Below, piece after piece: positions 1 through 9,966 of a stretch of 64,000 bases of DNA. Made by a program: the position numbers and the translations under genes. Source of the DNA: Diploscapter coronatus (lineage: Eukaryota > Nematoda > Chromadorea > Rhabditida > Rhabditidae); the NCBI GenBank assembly GCA_964036155.1, contig OZ038423.1, positions 55,753,249 through 55,817,248 on the forward strand, written 5' to 3'. The notes beneath the pieces are model-generated. The model was not told the origin of the DNA. It saw only the letters and a list, made by a program, of their open reading frames with translations, and did not search any database. Every line of letters begins with the position of its first letter. Positions within the stretch are counted from its first letter, which is position 1.

Positions 1-89
1 TATGTCTCTACGATCACAAGATGACGAGATATAATCGATTGAAAATTGCGAACTTTCCGAAAATAGAGGTTGAAACTAAAAACCACGGG

Positions 90-1690
90 ATTTCAATTAG
101 AGGCTTTACGGAACCTTTTCACGAAGAATGACAAAATATTACATGCTGGAAAGCAAACGGGATCATCTGATACAGAATTCGTCGATTCTCTGACCCATAA
201 TTTCGGCTTGATAATTTGACGAGGCTTTGAAATTTATGATAGAATGCAAAGTATGCCAATGTCGAAAGAAGTGCACACATATCGATGCTCATACAAATTA
301 ACTAAGAAAAAATTTTATAGTCAATTAATTTACGATACATCATTCACTAACCTTTGGATATTTTATATATGAATAATACTCGAAAACTATTATTTGAATA
401 GCTGAAATAACGCCGCTGAAGATCAAAACAATCCATATGGTTTTGTGCAGGTAATTTCTAAATTTTTGATTAAAATAGAGTATGTTATCATCATGCGTCC
501 TGAATAAAATGTGCTACATTTTGAATTTCAGTAGAAAGTTGTTTTTACTATCTCTTCCAGGGGTGAGTCGAAATTCTGGTTTCGGTTTCAAAAATTTTTT
601 AATTTCATTTCGACCTATCCCTGATCCCTTCCTAGTCATAATTCTATTTCAAACCGACGCTTCACATTGAAACCTACTTGGTCAGAATTTTTGTAAGTGT
701 TTCATTTCCATACAGCAACGCATATCTTTGCAAAACTAGGCATATATTCAATAATGATAACGAGTAGCAAATAAATGGTGTTAATATAATGAAAGAAATT
801 AAAAACATGATAAAAGCAATCACGAATTCAATACCAAAGTAGCCCGCAATTATTATATTTCCTAAAAATAAATATATGTATATAACTTACTCAGCTTAAT
901 AAAATTTTAGAGGTTATTGTTCGAATCTATATAGAATTATGAAGTATATTAACACTGAGTTATTTTAAAAGTGATAAGCCTTATTGTTAAGAACATGCAA
1001 GAAGAAAATTAAGAATTCTCAGTAAAAAAGCTAATTTGTAATACGTAAGTTACTTACCGTTTAAGTATACATATGCAGATACTGATGACCATGCGAAGAA
1101 AAGAAATATAACAATAAAAATAATAATTATCAGGTATAAAAATGCACGAAATTTGATTATTATCGGATAATATGGGGCCTGAAATTAATAATTTAAAAAT
1201 AGTCAAATTATTATTAAGTAAATGTGAATTAAGAAAAAGCAGAAAATTTTGAATTTTTTGTCATTTATTTTGAATGGTGTGATAAAAGACGTTTATATAT
1301 TTTTTCTTCGCACCATTTCTTAATATTTCATTTAATTCATCTATTCAATAGCCATTTTAAATAGGTACATTGTCACAACGATTTTTGATAACATTCCCAG
1401 ACCTCACATTTTGATGTCAGGCATTGTCAAGAAAATATTGCAGAAATTAAAGGCTAATTTTATCATCGAAAAAGAAGTTTACTCTATATAAAATAGGTTT
1501 AACTTGATGATTAATGTCAATTAATATTTGCTGATTGAAATAAACAAATTTTACTACAAAAATAAAATGGCTTACCTCTCGTTTTTCATCAGTAACCCGA
1601 ACTGAATATGCCATTAAAATTTGTAGTATTAGAGCAGGTATTCCAAAACATAAAAATACGACAAGAAGAACTTCTGCTTTTTTCCTATAC
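90..1690 (-). CDS. Putative DEG/ENaC-like channel exons (partial, runs off left edge)
   Basis: Four exon-like blocks are readable on the minus strand. One at about 1688-1572 and one at about 1178-1057 join in phase 0 and each carry a long hydrophobic segment (for example LLVVFLCFGIPALILQILM). One at about 455-355 reads HKTIWIVLIFSGVISAIQII followed by Y-Y-S-Y-I-K-Y-P, which resembles the first membrane helix and post-helix Tyr-Pro of DEG/ENaC sodium channels. A last block near 235-125 has a FPACNI-like segment that matches the 'FPAVTICN' position of that family. The phase between the 1057 and 455 blocks does not match, so an exon is missing or two genes (or tandem copies) are involved. The large cysteine-rich ectodomain and second helix would lie left of position 1. 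Assignment is tentative; a different multi-pass membrane protein is possible. Confidence 0.38.
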
Positions 1691-1699
1691 TTATCGCTA

Positions 1700-3586
1700 A
1701 CTGAAACGTTTTATTAGACTTTGCAATTTTGACAATTTGGAATTATCACAACGACATAACGTCGCAACATGAAAATGACGCAACGCTTTCTTGGAACTGT
1801 TGCAGCATGATTTGGAAGTGTGGCGTTATCCAACAAAGATTTTGCGTGAATAACGCTACGCATACTTCCAAATCATGTTGCGACAATTCCAGGACTCCGT
1901 AATTTTTTAGTAACATCATGAACAATTTTGAAATTTTAATAATACGATTACTTTTATTAAAATCTTCCATATCGATATCCATATTGATAATATTCGCTAT
2001 AAATCGATATAAGAAGATTTACCAAAATGAATAACGATTTCGCACGACAAGAAATTTCCTGAAATGAATATAGGTTTAGATAAATATATCTTGAAAATTA
2101 GGGTCTTGGAAAATTGGATTGACAGGCTAAATTATGATTTTGTTAAATAAAATTAACCCTGCCTGATACAAGCATAACTTGAGTTTTATAATCCAAAATA
2201 GTCTGCTCACCGGTCTTTAGTCGATGGAATTCAAAGGACAGACTATTTTGTAAAGTTTACTTATCATTTATGCACAGAAAAGAGTCGTTTAATTGAAAGA
2301 CAGGTAAAATATAAAGTTCATCCATTTTGCAGATCTGCAGATGGAAGTTCTCGATTAATGGTGTCTACTATTGTAATTAATCGTTCTAACATCAAGTCGA
2401 ATTCGCCTAGCCAAATCAAATATGCATTAATGATGACTTTAACGAAATTTAAATGCCACTGATCTTAGCCTACTCAAATATCAATACCTGCAAAGTATTA
2501 TCACCTGCATTTGAAAGTTCAGACTGCTGAATTTTGTAAAATCGAGAGGTCTCATTGAACAGCTATCGCCCAATGAGCACATTTCGTAATTTTGATTATC
2601 ACGACAGCAAAGGTCAAATTTAAAAATCTATGTCGAAGACGCAATTGATATTCCCGATGTGAAGACAAAATCATGGAAGTATTTTTCTCAAAATCTGCTG
2701 GACTAATCAAACTTATAGCAAAAACTGCTTGAAAAAGGGGTCAGTGTAATTAAAGATGAATTTCTAAAGATAATATTCGAAAACTTCTTTTTTGTAAAGA
2801 CATTTATTAATTTTGTTTTGCTTGTTTCTGGAACATTCTGAAGTTTCTATAGGTTTTTATCATTCCCAAAATGATAGGCCACGCCCATTCTGCAATTTGA
2901 GCGCAAAAATCATGAAAAAAGTGCCAAATAGCTTTGTATTGTATTATTTCAGAGAAAAAGGATTTTTTACAACGTCTTTGAAAGTCTTGGCCGAATTTTA
3001 TGGGATTTTCTACTCAAGATAACCAGAAAGGACTGTTCTTTCATATTCAGCTTGAGGAAATAATGAGGTCTGCAAGGCTCAAACGAACGATTTGACAACT
3101 TGGCTGTACGTTTTGATAGGCCCAATCGTGTTTCGAGGGCATGTTCTGGAAGCAAAACTGTTCCCTAGGCTCATATCTAATAGTGGGAAAAGAAAAATCA
3201 GGAAATAGTTTTCGCCAAATTTCTAGAAATTTTAGCCAAATTGCCGTCCTTGACTTTGACTTCACAGAGTGGGCGGGATTTGCACTCCTTATGTATAAAT
3301 AATTCATTTAAAATGGCAAAATACTGGGTCAAGTTGTACCAATGAGAGGAGAAGTTCAGGTTCAGATAACTCACTGATTCCGGACCGAGTGAAGGGAGTC
3401 AGTTCTGGGGGGTATATATAATGTTTCGTGAACCTATGTCGCACACTGTCCCATTTTTCCACATGTATTCTTTAGCATTTGGCTAATTATTACGAAATAT
3501 TCCAACAGTTTCTGAAACATGAAATCACTAAACTGCGAATATTATAGACTGACAGACAGATCTCCTATTTCATTCTTCATTCATTT
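1700..3586. other. AT-rich intergenic stretch, no gene recognised
   Basis: Several open frames of 60-90 codons occur on both strands, but none shows a domain, a coding-like composition or convincing paired splice sites. A TATA-like stretch (gggtatatataatg) lies near 3410-3423, upstream of the foldback element, with no supported gene attached to it. Confidence 0.6.
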
Positions 3587-4101
3587 GTGCCCTCCTGTGG
3601 AAGGCTGTTCCAAAATTTCGTTAGACCACTTCTTTCGAAGAGTCAGAACGTTGTTAATACCTCAAACTTGGGTAATTAAACCGAAGATAGCGATGAAAAC
3701 TGGCAGATATACAGCATTTGTTCTATATAGCAGGCATGAATGCAATTCGAATCTTTCACTGTCTGGTTTCCTCTTTCTCTCATCATTTTCTTTCTCTTTC
3801 CTTCTCAAATAGACGCCCTATTTCTCTTACTGGCCGGAGGGAGAGAGAGGATAGAGAGCGAGTATTAGTTAGAGAAGGAAAGAGTCGGGCGAAAGTGGAA
3901 AGGGCGAGAAAGGCGAAGAGAACCCAGACAGTGTAAACTGCTAGGCAGTCTTGCCTGGGGTATGCGACGAAATGTGGATATCTGCCGATTTTCACCGATA
4001 GCTTCGGTTTAATTACCCAAGTTTGAGGTATTAACAACGTTCTGACTCTTCGAAAGAAGTGGTCTAACGAAATTTTGGAACAGCCTTCCACAGGAGGGCA
4101 C
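3587..4101. repeat. Foldback element with ~150-bp inverted arms
   Basis: The sequence from 3587 to about 3735 returns in reverse complement from 4101 back to about 3950. The outer ~95 bases are nearly identical and the inner part diverges (gatagcgatgaaaactggc against gctatcggtgaaaatcggc). About 215 bp of purine/pyrimidine-rich sequence separates the arms. Both arms translate to a similar peptide (PPVEGCSKISLDHFF...), which is a by-product of the repeat rather than a gene. No transposase and no clear target-site duplication are visible. It lies immediately upstream of the exon starting near 4125 and so is probably in an intron or the 5' region of that gene. Confidence 0.85.
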
Positions 4102-4124
4102 CATATTTCTTCTATACTTGTGAT

Positions 4125-4886
4125 TCAGGGAGTCGGTGATCGGCAACTCTGTGACGTGGTGCATTCTGATCCAGCTGCTCTGCACTGTACTTATCATCGG
4201 CATCGTTGCTCTCACCTACAGAAATGCGAAGGCCAACTTCACCAAGAAACTGCTGCAAGTCGACAAGAGGGTAAGGAGAAAATCTGGTCATAATAAAACC
4301 ATTTATGCTAATTTTGGAAATTTGGGTTTGAAGGAACGGCGTAGCGTGAAATGACAAGATAGCAATTCAATAGTACATAGATGATAAAAACTTGCGCATA
4401 GAAGCAGTTTGCCATTTCGTCATCACGCTATTTCCAAGTGTCCAAATTTCAGCTGCAACAGATCACGCACCGCACGAATCTGCAGATACCGAATACGTGT
4501 CTGATCGAGCAGATCGCGAGGCACATGAAGGTGGAATTCGACGCACTCGAGGGAGACAAGTCCAGGCGCGTCGAGGTCATTCTAGGGAAATCAGGTCAGA
4601 CTTTTGAATCTCAAACTTTGGCAGAGAATGTTTAATTTTATGCCTGGAGTTTTATTGGAAATTTTTGTAGCCTCATTATATTCTGACCTTTTTTCAAAAG
4701 TAATTTCTAGTATCAAAAATGTTTCACAAATTTCAACAAAAATTTCTGTTTCATTATATTTTCCAAAAAAAATCAAATAACAACATTTCAGTGTCAATGA
4801 TGTTGAGTTCGATGGATAATGCAGAAGGCACTCCTCCCCTGCTGGGCAAGTCCTATCAACTGAATGTCTCTCACTCGACCGAATGA
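4125..4886 (+). CDS. Unrecognised single-pass membrane protein (3' part)
   Basis: Three exons join in frame: about 4125-4270, 4452-4594 and 4793-4886, each with GT..AG borders (acceptors gattcag, aaatttcag, acatttcag). The first encodes a membrane helix (WCILIQLLCTVLIIGIVALT) followed by a basic stretch YRNAKANFTKK. The rest is hydrophilic and ends in SYQLNVSHSTE and a stop. I do not recognise the family; the pattern of one helix near the end followed by a cytoplasmic tail would suit the C-terminus of a multi-pass receptor whose earlier exons lie upstream. No convincing upstream exon or ATG was found, and the foldback element ends about 20 bases before the first acceptor, so the gene may be interrupted or its 5' part may lie beyond the repeat. 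Confidence 0.5.
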
Positions 4887-5091
4887 ATCGATGCATTTCT
4901 CCCCAAAAAGATCTCCACACGTTCAATCCAACAATTCCCAGATCATCACACGCCTTTAAAATCTATTAGTTCTCGAAATAAAAACTCCGAAATTCCTTAT
5001 CTCTACTGAAGAAGCTGTCTATCAACAGTTTGAATATTTCACCCTTTGAATATTCCATTTCTATCCAAATATTTTCTAGAACCGATTCTAA

Positions 5092-7194
5092 ATGAGGGAC
5101 TTAATTTTAAAATCCTTTCTGCAATGCCTCAATTTATCGCGGCCAGCCTCGAAAGTTGCGCAGGTTAGTTTTCTGGTAATTTGAAAATCGACTTTTTTAA
5201 CGCAAAATATGAAATCGCAAGACTTGGAGAATATTGGATAAGTAGAAAGAAGACTGGTTGAGAAAGAAATTAATTGACGTAACAAAGCCGTTGTCAAAGA
5301 GTGGTTATTTTTCAGTTTTCTACCATTTCCTTTTGAAAATCCTCAAATTCAGGCCTTGGAATTTGACGGGACCCATTTGATTCTGAAGGACCAATCGGAT
5401 AATTCGAGAAAATTGGTCGACCTGACTGGGAAGCGGCTGTTTGTGGCTGGATTCGGGAAGGCCATTCTCGCCATGTTCGAGGGGATTCCTGCCGAATTGC
5501 CTGTCGAGGAGGCCATTATCATTGCCCCGGAAGCAGCTCTAAAGTAAGTCAAATTACCCTATGTTTGAGCCTGAAAATGGAGTAATTAGCTGATTTTCAG
5601 AGTATCAGATGAGTCAGAAAGTCTCAAATTCCGCTACGCGATTTTCTTCGCAGCTCGAAACAATTTACCCGATGAGAATTCGGTGAAAGCTACAGAGGAA
5701 TTTGTGAAATTTCTCAACGAAAGGGACTCCGCACGCTCAATTTTCCTGTTCCTGATTTCGGGAGGAGGCTCTGCTCTGCTTTGCAGCCCTGTGAATGGGA
5801 TCAGTTTGGAAGAGAAGCAAACGACAATCAACATGCTCACTTCGAATGGTAATTTTTTTTCTTCGAAAATATGGAGGATAAAATAGAACTGAAAAGGAAA
5901 AGAATAATAGTTTCTAATCTTTCTATACTAACTAGTATATCATGTCGTCTTGTAGCTTCAAAATTCTTAAATTTCGAAAAACGAAAATCGACAGAAACAT
6001 TATTTCAGGAGCAGACATCAAGCAACTGAATATCGTGAGACAAGCTCTTTCGAATGTGAAAGGAGGCCGACTCTTGGGGAAAATTCAGCAAAGTCAGGCA
6101 ATCAGCCTGATTATCTCCGACATTGTTGGAGATCCATTGGAATTCATCGCCAGTGGACCTACCGTAATCCAGACAACCCAAAGGAAGACTGCGCAAGAAA
6201 GTAGGGGGTTGTTGATTTTCGAAAAAAAAAAAATACTAGGAAGTTGCAGTAATCCGAGATCTGAATTTGGAAGAGAAGCTGCCTAAGAATGTAGATGAAC
6301 GAGTGTCGATACGAAGGGAGGCGGCTGTTCATGAAAATGTCTCGAACCTTATCATTTCGAGCAACAAGGATTTTCTCAACGATTTGAAGGTTTGCTTTCA
6401 GAAAAAAATCAAAAGAATCTCGAAACAAACATTTTCAGAATCTTCTGAGTGATCACAACTGCGGCATTGTAACCGATTCAATTACGGGGGATGCGACTGA
6501 ATTTGGCAGGGAACTGGCAAGACTTGTGATGAGTCGGCGGGTTTCTAGTGAGAAAAGACCTTTCTTCCGTTTCCTTCAATTCACGAGTTCAGATTCCTGG
6601 CTGACAAATCTGGACCGTTCTAGCCTCTCGCCTTCTATCCTACTTTTTGGTGGAGAAACAACCGTCAAAATCAGAGGGAATGGAAAAGGAGGCAGAAGTC
6701 AGGAGGTAAAAATTTCTGCCTTCTGCTATTTTCACCCTTTCCTGAAAAATAGTATGGAAAAGGGGAAAAAAATAAGGCAGAAAGTATAAGGGTCAACAAT
6801 TCCTGCTTTCTATGAGTGAAAAGGGGGTTTTTCTTGCAGTTAGCCCTTGCCTTCCTGGTTGAAATTCTCGAAACTTTCCAAACTGATAATTTGAAAGAGC
6901 TGCCTGAGTTCGTGCTGATGGCTGCTGGAACTGACGGGCAGGACGGACCGACTGACGCGGACGAGGCTGTTCTCGAGAAAAACGACATCGATTTGCAGGT
7001 ACTTCGAAGAGTTTTCATTTTAAAAAATGACCCTTTTTCAGAAAATCTCCGAGATTCTGAATTCTGCCAAGAAGTCACTAGAAAATTCCGATTCGTACAA
7101 TTTCTGGAGCACTTTCAACGAGGGAAAGTGCCATTTGAAAACGGGTCTGACAGGCACAAACGTGATGGATGCAATCGTTCTCAGTCTGCGATGA
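5092..7194 (+). CDS. Glycerate kinase (GLYCTK type)
   Basis: Predicted to phosphorylate D-glycerate using ATP in serine/fructose breakdown. About nine exons join cleanly: 5092-5163, 5353-5544, 5601-5850, 6010-6210, 6248-6390, 6440-6549, about 6592-6704, 6840-6998, 7042-7194. Diagnostic segments are LFVAGFGKA near residue 50 (N-terminal Rossmann fold), LISGGGSALLCSP (glycine-rich loop), NVKGGRLLG, SDIVGDPLEFIASGPT, LLFGGETTVKIRGNGKGGRSQE (split over quotes: FGGETTV and GKGGRSQE) and AAGTDGQDGPTDA. The end, LTGTNVMDAIVLSL, matches the usual family C-terminus. Length is about 460 residues, slightly shorter than the human enzyme because the N-terminus lacks an obvious targeting extension. The ATG follows an acceptor-like ttttctag, consistent with trans-splicing. 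It is on the opposite strand from the DHHC gene downstream. Confidence 0.94.
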
Positions 7195-7206
7195 AAAAAG
7201 TGATGA

Positions 7207-7212
7207 AATAAA
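7207..7212 (+). terminator. Poly(A) signal AATAAA of the glycerate kinase gene
   Basis: A canonical AATAAA lies 13 bases after the stop codon, which is typical nematode spacing for a very short 3' UTR. Confidence 0.7.
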
Positions 7213-9966
7213 ATATTTATTTGTTCTATGAAATCTTGTGATTTTGATTAAATCACACAGAGATGTATCACAGTCAATAGAATAAGATTCTATCATAAAT
7301 TATTGAAGAAAAAGCAGTGGACTGTATCAAATCGCTGAAGAAAGTAGAGTACTTGAAGAGAATTTCGGAAATACCAAGCGAGAAATGCAGAGGAAAAATT
7401 ATGCGCAAAATATCAACTTCTTGTACAAATCACCAATTATTTTTATTTTCCCTACATTCCCTAGCTGTAAAGCCTGGTGAATTTTAATAACGACAGCGGC
7501 TATGGTGAACTGGTGATTATACAAGAAGCCAAAAATATTAGTGAAGAATGAAATATACTCGCTGAAATACACACATAATAATGGATGAATATGAAGATAC
7601 ATACAGACATACTCGTAATGTGAGGGGACCGCCAAGTGGCTGCTAGGCTGCTGTCGATGAAAATTACACACAAAATGAGCAGACGACGATTATTTGAGAT
7701 TTCGAGAATGCGATAAGTCAATTTACGGTAAACACGGGTGAGACAAACAGAAGAAATGCGCCTGAGCAAAATTGCGTAAAAGACGAGATTCAGCAACCTG
7801 GAAATTACAAGACAACAAGACGATGGAATATCATTGGGAAGGAAAGTGACAAAACATTTTTCTTGCCCAATACTATTTCGTATGTTTTGTTTTTTCCAAA
7901 TCGCCGCAAGATTATTACCTAAATTGCAGATGAACAGAGAATGGGAGCCTCTTATAGTTTTTATCTCTTTTTTCAATCTCACGTTAATTTCAAGAAGAAT
8001 TGATACGAAAAGCAATCTGTAAACCGCAGGACATTGCAAAATAGTTTGAGAAAAGGTTTCGTATCCTACCTTTTCCTATTTTATTTCACCTTTGTATCAT
8101 AGTGTCATGCGGTTCAAATTTTGATGTGAAACTATAAGAAGCTGAATTCGGTTTCCTGTATACGTATTCTCTCTAATTGAAGAGCATCTCCATTTAAAGG
8201 GCACCTTCGAAATACCAGAACTACCCATTACCCAACCCAGATCATCTCAAAGTGTTTTTTATGATGTTCTTTCGGGTGTATAGAGTGAAATTAGTTTTGA
8301 TTTGAAGTTATTACGATGATTAGATGAAGAGTTGTGGCGGTTTGAAAAGTCGAGTTTTTTTTCAAAAATTGGGGTTGAAAAATAGAAGGACATGCCCTTC
8401 AATTAAAGGGAATACCGTATTTCACCAGTTCGCCATAACCATCATTTGTAAAATTTACTATCTTCTTCTTGCATTCTATAGCCCTAAAGCCTGGCGGATT
8501 TTACGAATTGTTGTCATGGATAACTGGTGAAGCATAAAGGAAGCCCGAAAATTATCGATTGAAAAATCAGATGATTCGATCCTCTCCATTGGAGTCCTCT
8601 GAATCTGAGGGTCCATCGAGCAAATGACCCTCTTCTGCCGAGGCGAGAAGGGAGTAACGTGTAGGCAGGTGGGGGGCAGTTGCAGTCAAGCCAAGGCATT
8701 TCTTCGAGGCCGTCCAGCGGTCGAAATTCACGCCATTTCCGAGGCTGAAAGCACCAGCAATTCACTCAGATCGATAAATCGATAATGGGCAGAGTGACGA
8801 CACAGCAACGCAGAGACGCAGAGGAAAGAGGGAAAGGAAATGAGAAAACCGAGGGGAACTCATACGGCTAAATTTGCAAAGTTCGTTTTAGGTAGTAAGA
8901 GGAGAATATTGTCAATTCGCAAAAGAGCGGTTATTCGAGTATAGAGCGTCATGCAGACGTTTGAAATGTTATCCTTTTTTTTCTTTTCGAAGAAATAGTT
9001 TTCTGCCCTCCCTAATCACACTCGTTTCCAATGATCGCTTTTCCCGCGCCTCTAATGATACTTGATTGTAGAGAATTGCTACTACCTTAGAGGAACTTTA
9101 CAAATTTCTGAATTCGTATGTTCTCAGAGTGAGAGGCATGCGCATACCGTCTAGCGACCGGACTGCATTGCCATTAATATGCCTCATTTCGTATTCGCTG
9201 GTGTGCACTCCATTAGACAACTCGCTCGTCTCGTCGGTCTGTCTGTAGCTGCATTGCCCAGGGCTGCTGGTCGACTGTCTGTACGTCAGGGGCGCGTCTC
9301 GTCTCGTTTTAAATTCCGAGCCGTCGCCTTCACTGCAAAGTGGCAATTCTCAGATCTCCGATTCTCTCATCAACTCAGACACCCAGACCTAGGCAGAGTT
9401 TAAGGCTTAGTCCCGATCTCCTACGCGTACCCTCTTCAGTCAAAGTGTTCATTTCAAAATCCTATTGCGGGCGGTAACCTGGAAAAAGTAGTTGGCATAG
9501 TTGCATCGTCGCATTCGAAATAGCAAAGGAAGAGTCTTTTCCTTAACGAGTTCTATACTATTCCGCACGCAACCATGCTACGACGGAACTACTTTTCCAA
9601 ATCGTCTTCGGGTCCCTTTTCTCATCAATTTTCTATAGGAAAATGTTGCTCTGATTATCTCTTCTCTCCTATATCTTTTGGTTCTGGTTGAAAGTCTGCC
9701 TAGATCTGTAGACAACGACAAAGCAGTGCGGTGGAGAGGCGACACTGTACATGGGGTTAGAAGTGAGTGGAAAATGCAGAAAATAAAATCATCAGCGAAC
9801 TATAAAAATCTACCGGTGCGTAAGGGTGAAATTTAGAAGAGAAGAGAAAAATTCAGAGAATAAAAATGGAGAAAACGCAATTAAAATTAATATTGTAGTG
9901 TCTGCTGCATGCAAGACAGTGTGCAGAAGCATTTTGAATTAGTCTTCGACATTGCAGAAGGAATAT
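7213..9966. other. Intergenic region between convergent genes; degenerate repeats only
   Basis: No supported gene. A 179-codon open frame on the minus strand (7500-8039) has low-complexity, non-protein-like composition and no splice context. The stretch contains diverged repeat copies around 7463-7535 and 8478-8555 that share the pattern aaagcctgg...gaattttaa...ctggtga, a GC-richer patch at about 9100-9420, and an imperfect foldback at about 9466-9605. Confidence 0.55.
9466..9605. repeat. Imperfect foldback (MITE-like)
   Basis: The left side, ctggaaaaagtagttg..., is matched by the reverse complement of the right side, ttggaaaagtagttcc..., with cgtcg and ggaatag blocks also paired. The flanking gtcttttcc motif recurs in the GABA transporter intron around 58730-58800, so the two may be members of one old family. 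Confidence 0.4.

Noticed and set aside
3519..3812. 97-codon plus-strand open frame and its minus-strand mirror (3783-4091) sharing a peptide
   Set aside because: The shared peptide results from the inverted repeat arms, not from two related genes.
7500..8039. 179-codon minus-strand open frame
   Set aside because: No domain, no splice sites, composition of AT-rich non-coding DNA; probably chance.
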